From DATDOO01 sp035293245 (GTDB lineage Bacteria > Pseudomonadota > Gammaproteobacteria > Methylococcales > Methylococcaceae): a stretch of 10,617 nucleotides of DNA. Where the stretch lies: assembly GCA_035293245.1 (NCBI GenBank), contig DATDOO010000212.1, forward strand, positions 1-10,617, read 5' to 3'. Positions 1 through 5,821 of the stretch are shown here, piece by piece. The position numbers and the translations under genes were made by a program. The notes beneath the pieces were generated by a model that had not been told where the DNA came from, made no database searches, and saw only the letters and a list, made by a program, of their open reading frames with translations. Numbering within the stretch: position 1 is the first letter of the stretch; each line of letters opens with the position of its first letter.

Positions 1-1383
1 CCGGATGCGCTGCCCGGCGGCACCTCGGTCGAAGTGCGCGAACTGTTCTTCAACACCCCGGCGCGCCGCAGATTTCTACGCAGCGAAAAGACCGAATTCG
101 GCCATATCGACACGCTGTTGCGCCGCATGGCGCTGGGGCGTTTCGCAACCGGTTTTTCCCTGATGCACGACGGACGCGAGGTGTTGCGCCTCAGACCCGC
201 CCAGGAGGAACCGGAACGGCTGCGGCGCGTGGCGGAGGTGTGCGGCGCGGAGTTCCTGGAAAACGCCGTGGCCGTGAGTTTCGAGTCTTCCGGATTGAGG
301 CTGTGGGGCTGGGTGGGTCTGCCCACCTTCGCCCGTGCCCAGGCGGATTTGCAGTTCTTCTACGTCAACTCCCGCCTGGTGCGCGACAGGCTGGTCAGCC
401 ACGCGGTGCGCCGCGCTTACCAGGACGTCCTGTACCACGACCGCCAACCGGCTTATGTGCTGTATCTGGAACTGGACCCGGCGCTGGTGGACGTCAACGT
501 GCATCCCGCCAAGCTGGAGGTACGCTTCCGCGAAGGCCGGCTGGTGCACGATTTCCTCTTCAGCGCCCTCCGGCGCGCGCTGTCCGGGGATCGGCCCGGC
601 ATGGCGCGTCCGGCCGAAATGCTGACCCCGGCGGTCGGGGAAGCAGCAGCCGCTTCGTTCTCCGTCGCTTCGCGTCCGGTTGTGCCGGCGTCCCAACCGG
701 CGCAATCCCGACTGTCTTGGCACATTGCCGAGCGGGACGCGCTGTACGCGTCGCCCCGCCCCGCGGCGAACCCGCCTTCCCCGGCGGGAGACGCCGCCGC
801 TCCGCCGCTGGGATACGCGCTGGCCCATCTGCATAACATCTACATCCTGGCCGAATCGGCCCACGGCCTGGTGCTGGTGGACGCCCACGCCGCCCACGAA
901 CGCATCACTTACGAGCGCCTCAAGACTCAATACGAGGCCGGCACCGTGGTCCGTCAGCCGTTGCTGCTGCCTCTGCGCGTGGAACTGAGCGAAGCGGAGG
1001 CCGAAAGCGTGGAGCGGGAACGCGCCTTGCTGGAATCCTTGGGGCTGGAAATCGACCGCACCGGTCCGGCAAGCGCCACGCTCCGCGCCGTGCCGGCCTT
1101 GCTGAACGACGGCGACACGGCGGCGCTGATCCGTGACGTACTGAGGGAAATCGATGTTTTCGGCCACAGCGACGCCGTGCAAAACAAAATCCGCGCCCTC
1201 CTGGCGAAAATGGCCTGCCACGCCTCGGTGCGGGCGCGCCGGCGCCTGACGGTGGAGGAAATGAACGCCCTGTTGCGGGAAATGGAGCGCACCGAATTCA
1301 GCGGCCAGTGCAATCACGGGCGTCCGACCTGGGTGGAACTGGGCCACCGCGACCTGGACCGCTTTTTCCTGCGGGGACAGTGA
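1..1383 (+). CDS. mutL: DNA mismatch repair protein MutL, 5'-truncated by window edge
   Basis: MutL is the ATPase that couples MutS mismatch recognition to strand incision and helicase loading. The frame is open from base 1, so the first ATG at 34 is internal and the true start lies upstream. About 460 residues are present; against the roughly 600-residue family, some 130 N-terminal residues with the first ATPase motifs are missing. The fragment opens in the GHKL ATPase domain with GTSVEVRELFFNTPARRRFL, a MutL signature. It continues through the transducer domain (DVNVHPAKLEVRF), then a Pro/Ala-rich linker (fragment residues about 205-275), then the C-terminal dimerisation domain. That domain holds DAHAAHERITYE (residues 294-305), ACHASVRA (405-412) and CNHGRP (437-442). 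These match the metal-binding motifs of nicking MutL proteins, which E. coli MutL lacks. The TGA stop overlaps the miaA start. Identity is secure; endonuclease activity is inferred from motifs. Confidence 0.97.
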   Translation, partial: PDALPGGTSVEVRELFFNTPARRRFLRSEKTEFGHIDTLLRRMALGRFATGFSLMHDGREVLRLRPAQEEPERLRRVAEVCGAEFLENAVAVSFESSGLRLWGWVGLPTFARAQADLQFFYVNSRLVRDRLVSHAVRRAYQDVLYHDRQPAYVLYLELDPALVDVNVHPAKLEVRFREGRLVHDFLFSALRRALSGDRPGMARPAEMLTPAVGEAAAASFSVASRPVVPASQPAQSRLSWHIAERDALYASPRPAANPPSPAGDAAAPPLGYALAHLHNIYILAESAHGLVLVDAHAAHERITYERLKTQYEAGTVVRQPLLLPLRVELSEAEAESVERERALLESLGLEIDRTGPASATLRAVPALLNDGDTAALIRDVLREIDVFGHSDAVQNKIRALLAKMACHASVRARRRLTVEEMNALLREMERTEFSGQCNHGRPTWVELGHRDLDRFFLRGQ

Positions 1384-2333
1384 ACGAGCGAAAACCGCCT
1401 GCCTTGCTGCTGATGGGGCCGACCGGCTCGGGTAAATCTGAGTTGGCGGTGTACCTCGCGGAGCGGCTGGACGGCGAAATCGTCAGCGTCGATTCGGCGC
1501 TGGTCTACCGCGGCCTGGACATCGGCACCGCCAAACCGGACCGGGCGGCGCGGCGCGGCATCGCGCATCACCTCATCGACATCCTCGACCCCGCGGAAAG
1601 TTATTCCACCGGCCGTTTTCTGGACGACGCGCGCCGCCTGCTGGCCGACATCGCCGCGCGGGGGAAACTCCCCCTGCTGGTCGGCGGCACCATGCTGTAT
1701 TTCAACGCCCTGCTGCACGGACTGGCGGAACTGCCGCCTGCCGATCCGGACATCCGCCGCTTTCTGGAAGAGGAAGCCGCGCGCCTGGGCTGGGCCGCCA
1801 TGCACGCGGAACTGGCGCAGGTCGACCCCGAAGCGGCGCGGCGCATCCATCCCAACGACCCGCAACGCATCCAGCGGGCCCTCGAGGTGTACCACGCCAC
1901 AGGCAAGCCGTTGAGCGCGCTGTGCGCGGAACAAACGGCGGTGCCGCTGCCGTGCCGGCCAGTGAAGATCGTCGTCGCGCCCGCGAGCCGCACCGAGTTG
2001 CATGCGCGCATCGAGCGGCGTTTCCAGGACATGCTGGTCAACGGCCTGATCGACGAGGTGAAAGCGTTATTCGAGCGCGGCGACCTCCACTCCTCCCTGC
2101 CCGCCATCCGCGCAGTCGGCTACCGGCAGGTCTGGGGCTACCTGAATGGCGAATACGATCTCGCCACGCTGAAGGAGAAAGGCGTCGCCGCCACCCGGCA
2201 ACTGGCCAAGCGCCAGTTCACCTGGCTCCGGCGCGAGCAGGAGGCGCGCCGTTACGAAAGCGGGCCGGCGGCAGAACTGGCAGAGCGCATCCTGGCCGGC
2301 CTCGGGGAAGACGGTACCAACCGTTCCGGCTAA
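1380..2333 (+). CDS. miaA: tRNA dimethylallyltransferase MiaA
   Basis: MiaA transfers a dimethylallyl group to N6 of A37 in tRNAs reading codons that start with U. The chosen start is GTG at 1380, overlapping the mutL stop as GTGA, with GGGGA just upstream (1373-1377). This gives 317 residues, close to the 316 of E. coli MiaA. An ATG at 1308 lies inside mutL and would add 24 unrelated residues, so it is rejected. Visible motifs are the P-loop GPTGSGKS near residue 13, DSALVYRGLDIGTAKP, HHLIDILDPAESYSTGRF, VGGTMLYFNALLHGL, NDPQRIQRALEVYHATGKPLS and, near the C-terminus, ATRQLAKRQFTWLR. The overlap suggests translational coupling to mutL. The TAA stop overlaps the stop of the convergent beta-barrel gene by 4 bases. 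The protein looks complete with no missing motif. Confidence 0.97.
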   Translation: MNERKPPALLLMGPTGSGKSELAVYLAERLDGEIVSVDSALVYRGLDIGTAKPDRAARRGIAHHLIDILDPAESYSTGRFLDDARRLLADIAARGKLPLLVGGTMLYFNALLHGLAELPPADPDIRRFLEEEAARLGWAAMHAELAQVDPEAARRIHPNDPQRIQRALEVYHATGKPLSALCAEQTAVPLPCRPVKIVVAPASRTELHARIERRFQDMLVNGLIDEVKALFERGDLHSSLPAIRAVGYRQVWGYLNGEYDLATLKEKGVAATRQLAKRQFTWLRREQEARRYESGPAAELAERILAGLGEDGTNRSG

Positions 2334-3286
2334 AAATGGTATGCGGCGGCCAGATTGGCGCCAAAGGCGCGATAGTTCAAGCTTTTTTCCCCTGCCGCAT
2401 CGAAATAGTAGCCCGACAAATCGACGCTGACATCGTGTGTGAGCATCAGGTGGCCGCCGACGGTGACCTTGTTGTACATCCCATCCGTCTGGTATGCCAG
2501 GACATCGTGGCCGAACGCGGATTGAAGGGCGGTGTCCACGACGGCGTCGTTGAACCCGCCATTTGCGAGCGCGCCTGGCAGGGGCGATAAACCAGGCACG
2601 GGTCCCGGCCCAGGCCCCGGTCCTGGGCCTGGGCCTGGTCCGGGACCGGCGGCGGCACCGGTCGGGCTGCCGGGGAAAACACCCACGGCGGTCAACTCTC
2701 CGACACCGATCTGGTACCCCGCATACAGATTGAAATCGCGGGTCAGCTGATATTCCAGTATGCCGGTCACGGTCTGCATTTCCGTATCGAAAACACTGTT
2801 CTCGTCCGCCTGGCGGATTTCGTAACGATAGGCCACCGACCCGCTCAGCCGGTCGGTGAACCGCTGGCCCGTCGAGGCATCGATACTCACCAGCCAGCTG
2901 TCGCGGATGCGGCTTTCCTTGTGTCCCAGGCCCGCCGCCTCGACTTCAAGGGCGTACCACGGCGAGGTGAAATCCGTGCCGGGACGCAGCAGATAGCGTA
3001 CGGAAGCGGCGCCGCGCAAGGACGACAGTTCGTCGAAACGATGCAACTGGGTCGCCTCCCACCGGGTGCTCACGGTGACGCCGCTCCTATCGTCGACCGG
3101 CAGGTTGACGCCACCGTCAAGGCGCGCGCGGTACATCAGGTCACCCGCCCGGGTGAGGCTGTCCAAGCCACGTATCACATTGTCGTCGTAACCCGTTCCG
3201 GCAGAGACGGAGCCGAAAAATTCCGCAGCTTCGGCATGACCGGTTATCGACAACAAGAAAATTGCCGCGGCAAGTCGCATGCGCAT
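2330..3286 (-). CDS. putative outer-membrane beta-barrel protein with Gly-Pro repeat
   Basis: This 318-residue protein has a Sec signal peptide: positively charged MRMR, a hydrophobic core and an AEA cleavage site near residue 20. The mature part starts with an aromatic strand and GYDDNVIRG (32-40), a pattern common at the N-terminus of beta-barrel porin-like proteins. The rest is alternating polar/hydrophobic stretches with many Tyr, Arg and Asp residues. It ends in AAAYHF, with a C-terminal Phe as expected for BamA-dependent outer-membrane insertion. There are no cysteines. A tract of eight Gly-Pro pairs (214-229) sits between predicted strands, probably in a loop. The start at 3286 is preceded by a weak GGAA nine bases upstream; Met3 is an alternative. 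It is divergent from the FecR-domain gene and convergent with miaA. Substrate and function are unknown. The barrel assignment is inferred from composition and ends, not from a specific family match. Confidence 0.8.
   Translation of the reverse strand: MRMRLAAAIFLLSITGHAEAAEFFGSVSAGTGYDDNVIRGLDSLTRAGDLMYRARLDGGVNLPVDDRSGVTVSTRWEATQLHRFDELSSLRGAASVRYLLRPGTDFTSPWYALEVEAAGLGHKESRIRDSWLVSIDASTGQRFTDRLSGSVAYRYEIRQADENSVFDTEMQTVTGILEYQLTRDFNLYAGYQIGVGELTAVGVFPGSPTGAAAGPGPGPGPGPGPGPGPVPGLSPLPGALANGGFNDAVVDTALQSAFGHDVLAYQTDGMYNKVTVGGHLMLTHDVSVDLSGYYFDAAGEKSLNYRAFGANLAAAYHF
2600..2647 (-). repeat. 48-bp hexanucleotide repeat encoding (Gly-Pro)8
   Basis: On the minus strand eight consecutive GGNCCN hexamers encode Gly-Pro, followed by a Val-Pro-Gly continuation. 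Synonymous third bases vary between units (GGT, GGA, GGC, GGG; CCC, CCA, CCG, CCT), so this is a degenerate minisatellite. A six-base unit cannot shift the frame, so slippage would only lengthen or shorten the loop. The complementary strand also reads as Gly-Pro, which produces a spurious plus-strand open frame here. Confidence 0.9.
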
Positions 3287-3353
3287 GGGCTAACATTCCG
3301 TTAAATTCCTGATTCGAGAAGCATAGTCACATTGCGAGGAAAGAGGAAGAATA
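3287..3353. promoter_or_regulatory. 67-bp divergent intergenic region, presumed shared promoters
   Basis: This spacer separates the starts of the beta-barrel gene (minus) and the FecR-domain gene (plus), so any promoters for the pair should lie here or just inside the genes. On the plus strand a good ribosome binding site, GAGGA (3343-3347), sits six bases before the ATG at 3354. On the minus strand only a weak GGAA (3296-3299) is seen. I find no convincing -35/-10 pair. CATAGT at 3322-3327 is the best weak -10 for the plus strand. Confidence 0.35.
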
Positions 3354-4058
3354 ATGAAAGAGGAAGAAATCGAATCCCGCCGCCGCTTTTTGCTGCAATT
3401 GCTGGCCGGTGGGGCTTTTTTCCTGGGCGGGAGCAGCCGGGTGCGGGCGGACGTATTCGGACGCACACCCGGTCCGCTGCCATCGGGACGCTCCATTTAC
3501 CGCTTGAGCGGCAAGGCGATGGTGAACGGCAAGGAAGCCGACGAAGCAACCGTGATCCGCGCTGGGGATACCGTGGAAACGGGGAGCGATGGCGAGGCGA
3601 TCTTTGCGGTGGGGCCCGATGCCTTTCTCGTCCGCGCCAACAGCCGGGTGACACTGGAAGGACACGACGAATTCCTGGTCGTATCCATGCGGGTGCTGAC
3701 CGGAGCCATCCTCTCCGTGTTCGGCCGGCGCGAGCACCGCATCGAGACGGCCAACGCCCTGGTCGGCATACGCGGCACGGGTGTTTACGTGGAAGCCGAA
3801 GAAAAAATGTCTTACGTTTGCACCTGCTACGGGGAAACGTTGCTCAGCGTTCAGGGGGCTCCGGAACGGAGCGAAGCGATCCGGTCGCGGCACCATGACG
3901 CGCCGCGCTATATTTACGGCGGCTCGAACGGCGGCATCGAACCGGCCCCGTTCAAGAACCATACCGACGCCGAACTGTCCATTATTGAAGCGCTGGTGGG
4001 CAGAACACCGCCGTTCTCGTTCCTGACGCCGGGTAGAAGCGGCGACGGGCGCTACTGA
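3354..4058 (+). CDS. Tat-exported FecR-domain protein with CxC and His-His motifs
   Basis: The 234-residue product begins with a twin-arginine signal, SRRRFLL (8-14), then a hydrophobic stretch and a likely cleavage after Ala32 (VRA-DV). It is therefore predicted to be exported folded to the periplasm. Residues about 47-148 fit a FecR domain: GKAMVNGKEA, an AGDTVETG turn, AIFAVGPDAFLVRANSRVTLEG, then VLTGAILSVFGRREHRIETANALVGIRGTG. After it come YVCTCYGE (Cys156, Cys158), HHDAPRYI (His180, His181) and a C-terminal NHTDAELSIIEALVGR segment. Classical FecR is a transmembrane anti-sigma regulator next to FecI and a TonB receptor. Neither partner is here and there is no anti-sigma N-terminus, so the FecR label describes the fold only. 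Cofactor or metal binding through the Cys/His residues is an inference from Tat export and spacing. GAGGA six bases upstream supports the start. It diverges from the beta-barrel gene, its likely partner. Confidence 0.82.
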   Translation: MKEEEIESRRRFLLQLLAGGAFFLGGSSRVRADVFGRTPGPLPSGRSIYRLSGKAMVNGKEADEATVIRAGDTVETGSDGEAIFAVGPDAFLVRANSRVTLEGHDEFLVVSMRVLTGAILSVFGRREHRIETANALVGIRGTGVYVEAEEKMSYVCTCYGETLLSVQGAPERSEAIRSRHHDAPRYIYGGSNGGIEPAPFKNHTDAELSIIEALVGRTPPFSFLTPGRSGDGRY

Positions 4059-4059
4059 C

Positions 4060-4085
4060 CGGAGCGCGCCGGGTAAGGCGCTCCG
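4060..4085 (+). terminator. 8-bp perfect hairpin after the FecR-domain gene, possible terminator
   Basis: CGGAGCGC (4060-4067) and GCGCTCCG (4078-4085) are perfect inverted repeats around a 10-base loop, starting two bases after the FecR-domain stop codon. No T-run follows, so it is not a canonical intrinsic terminator. It may slow or end transcripts, protect a 3' end, or be chance in GC-rich DNA. Confidence 0.4.
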
Positions 4086-4088
4086 CGG

Positions 4089-4110
4089 TGTGATAAACTG
4101 AATTTATATT
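4089..4110 (+). promoter_or_regulatory. candidate hfq promoter (extended -10)
   Basis: TGT-GATAAA (4089-4097) fits an extended -10 element (TGn followed by a four-of-six match). A second AT-rich candidate, TATATT, lies at 4105-4110. No matching -35 is visible for either. The location fits: just past the FecR-domain gene and its hairpin, 60-80 bases before hfq, in an AT-rich patch unlike the surrounding DNA. Because the inserted module separates hfq from miaA, hfq plausibly needs its own promoter here. Confidence 0.35.
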
Positions 4111-4141
4111 AACCAACTCGAGCACGCATCGCTCCGCCGGA

Positions 4142-4153
4142 AAGAACAACAAT
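4142..4153 (+). promoter_or_regulatory. (ARN)4 tract in hfq leader, candidate Hfq self-binding site
   Basis: Four consecutive triplets AAG-AAC-AAC-AAT fit the A-R-N repeat bound by the distal face of Hfq hexamers. The tract ends four bases before the hfq ribosome binding site AGGG (4158-4161), where bound Hfq could block initiation. E. coli Hfq is known to repress its own translation by binding its leader; operation here is inferred. Confidence 0.4.
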
Positions 4154-4169
4154 ATTTAGGGTGATCAAG

Positions 4170-4427
4170 ATGTCAAAAGGACAAAATCTGCAAGATCCTT
4201 TCCTGAACGCATTGCGCAAGGAACATGTACCTGTTTCGATCTATCTGGTGAATGGCATCAAGTTGCAGGGCAAAGTCGATTCGTTCGATCAGTATGTGAT
4301 CATGCTGAAGAATACGGTCAACCAGATGGTATACAAGCACGCCATTTCGACCATCGTCCCGGCCCGCTCGGTGCGCTTTTCCTCGGGTGGGGAAGTGGAT
4401 GTAGACCCCGCCGACGAGGATATCTGA
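4170..4427 (+). CDS. hfq: RNA chaperone Hfq
   Basis: Hfq is a hexameric Sm-like protein that pairs small RNAs with mRNAs. The start is ATG at 4170, giving MSKGQNLQDPFL as in other Hfq proteins, with AGGG (4158-4161) eight bases upstream. An in-frame GTG at 4161 overlaps that site and is rejected. The 85-residue product keeps the Sm1 core (VPVSIYLVNGIKLQG) and Sm2 motif (YKHAISTIVP). Proximal-face residues Gln8, Lys56 and His57 and distal-face Tyr25 are present. Position 42 is Tyr rather than the Phe of E. coli. The rim patch reads Arg16-Lys17-Glu18-His19, versus RRER in E. coli, a pattern I associate with betaproteobacterial Hfq. The tail ends in an acidic stretch (VDVDPADEDI), like the acidic tip that clears RNA from the E. 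coli core. Base composition is noticeably less GC-rich than the flanking genes, as often in highly expressed genes. hflX follows after 21 bases. Confidence 0.98.
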   Translation: MSKGQNLQDPFLNALRKEHVPVSIYLVNGIKLQGKVDSFDQYVIMLKNTVNQMVYKHAISTIVPARSVRFSSGGEVDVDPADEDI

Positions 4428-4448
4428 TCCTGACGGTTTTTCGCTTCG

Positions 4449-5771
4449 TTGGCCCAGCCAAGCACGCAAACTTTCCTCTTTGACCGGCTGGAAGCCGGGG
4501 AGCGCGCCGTACTGGTCCACTTCGGCGTCGCGGAGGACGAGAGCGGGGACCTCGCCGAACTCGTGGAACTGGCCCATTCCGCCGGCGCAACCCCCGTGGG
4601 CGTGGTGACCAGCCCGCGCCGCGCCCCGGATCCGCGCTTCTTTCTCGGCTCGGGCAAGGTGGAGGAGGTGCGCCGCAAAGCGCAGGAGGAAAATGCCGAC
4701 CTGGTACTGATCGACCAGGCGCTCTCCCCCGCCCAGGAACGCAACCTGGAGAAGGAACTGGGCGTTCGCGTCGTGGACCGCAACGGGCTGATTCTGGACA
4801 TCTTCGCCCAGCGGGCGCGCACCTTCGAAGGCAAGCTGCAAGTGGAACTGGCGCAACTGCGCCATCTTTCCACCCGCCTGGTGCGCGGCTGGAGCCACTT
4901 GGAACGGCAAAAAGGCGGCATCGGCCTGCGCGGGCCCGGCGAGACTCAGCTTGAATCCGACCGTCGCCTGGTCGCGCAGCGTATCCGTCTGATCGAGCGC
5001 CGCCTCGAACGCGTCGGCCGCCAGCGAAATCAGATGCGCCAATCGCGCAAGCGCGCCGGCGCACCGGCAGTCTCCCTGGTCGGCTACACCAACGCCGGCA
5101 AGTCCACCCTGTTCAACGCCATCACCCGCGCCGACGTATTCGCCGCCGACCAACTGTTCGCCACCCTCGACCCGACCCTGCGCCGCTACCGCCTCGCCGG
5201 CGACGAGACGACGGTGGTATTAGCGGACACGGTCGGCTTCATCCGCAACCTGCCGCACGAACTGATCGCCGCCTTCCGCTCTACGCTGCAGGAAGCCGCC
5301 GAAGCCGATCTGCTGCTGCACGTCGTGGACGCCGCTTCGCCGCGCCGCGACGAAACGGTGGAGGAAGTAAACGGCGTATTACAGGAAATCGGCGCCGGAG
5401 ATGTGCCGCGCATCGAGGTGTTCAACAAGATCGACCTGCTGGAGGACGCTGAGCCGCGCCTGGAACTGGATGCCGAGGGCTTGGCCCGTCGCGTGTGGCT
5501 CTCGGCCCGCAGCGGCGCCGGGCTGGAACTGCTGGCCAAGGCGGTGCTGGGCCACGTGGCGCGGGAGCGGGTGCGACGGCAACTCCACCTGCTGGCTTCG
5601 CAAGGAGCCATTCGTGCTAAACTTTTTCAAGTTGCCACGGTGTTGCGGGATATCCCGGACGATGCCGGCGGCTGGCGAATGGATGTCGAAATCCAGAAAC
5701 GCAACTTGGGGCTGCTACGCGAGGTCGAAGCAGCAGAGGACGCGGATTCCGCATCGCACGGGATCGCCTAA
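4449..5771 (+). CDS. hflX: ribosome-associated GTPase HflX
   Basis: HflX is a TRAFAC-class GTPase that binds the 50S subunit and splits stalled or heat-damaged ribosomes. The 440-residue product has the N-terminal HflX domain (FDRLEAGERAVLVHFG, then GSGKVEEV and ALSPAQERNLEKELGVRVVDR). A coiled helical linker follows, with GGIGLRGPGETQLESDRR. The G domain has G1 GYTNAGKST (212-220), G3 DTVGF (260-264), G4 NKID (326-329) and a G5-like SARSG. The only start that keeps the full N-terminal domain is TTG at 4449: a stop at 4431 closes the frame upstream and no ATG or GTG lies between. No clear Shine-Dalgarno sequence precedes it, so reinitiation after hfq, 21 bases upstream, is plausible. The historical hfl name comes from lambda lysogeny; direct control of HflKC is not established. 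Confidence 0.96.
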   Translation: MAQPSTQTFLFDRLEAGERAVLVHFGVAEDESGDLAELVELAHSAGATPVGVVTSPRRAPDPRFFLGSGKVEEVRRKAQEENADLVLIDQALSPAQERNLEKELGVRVVDRNGLILDIFAQRARTFEGKLQVELAQLRHLSTRLVRGWSHLERQKGGIGLRGPGETQLESDRRLVAQRIRLIERRLERVGRQRNQMRQSRKRAGAPAVSLVGYTNAGKSTLFNAITRADVFAADQLFATLDPTLRRYRLAGDETTVVLADTVGFIRNLPHELIAAFRSTLQEAAEADLLLHVVDAASPRRDETVEEVNGVLQEIGAGDVPRIEVFNKIDLLEDAEPRLELDAEGLARRVWLSARSGAGLELLAKAVLGHVARERVRRQLHLLASQGAIRAKLFQVATVLRDIPDDAGGWRMDVEIQKRNLGLLREVEAAEDADSASHGIA

Positions 5772-5821
5772 AGCACGGCGGCGCATGGCCGTCCTTAAAA
5801 TTTTCCGACGGGAGTAAATGC

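Noticed and set aside
76..1347. Long minus-strand open frame (423 residues) antisense to mutL
   Set aside because: It is a codon-bias shadow of a high-GC gene: His/Gln/Arg/Gly-rich with no recognisable domain, while the plus strand clearly encodes MutL.
1308..1379. ATG 1308 as the miaA start
   Set aside because: It would place 24 extra residues inside mutL that do not resemble MiaA. GTG 1380 gives the usual family length.
2532..2750. Plus-strand small open frame with Gly-Pro repeats
   Set aside because: The GGNCCN repeat reads as Gly-Pro on both strands. The minus frame has a signal peptide, a barrel pattern and proper ends; this one has none.
3354..4058. Reading the FecR-domain gene as part of a FecI/FecR/FecA iron-signalling system
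   Set aside because: There is no extracytoplasmic-function sigma factor and no TonB-dependent receptor in the window. The neighbouring barrel (about 300 mature residues) is far too small and has no plug domain, and the N-terminus is a Tat signal rather than an anti-sigma segment.
4173..5153. Long minus-strand open frame (326 residues) across hfq and hflX
   Set aside because: It spans two well-identified genes on the other strand and has low-complexity composition without family motifs.
5775..5792. Short inverted repeat ACGGC/GCCGT between hflX and hflK followed by a TTAAAATTTT patch
   Set aside because: The stem is only 5 bp with an 8-base loop, and the T-run is too far downstream. It is too weak to call a terminator or attenuator.
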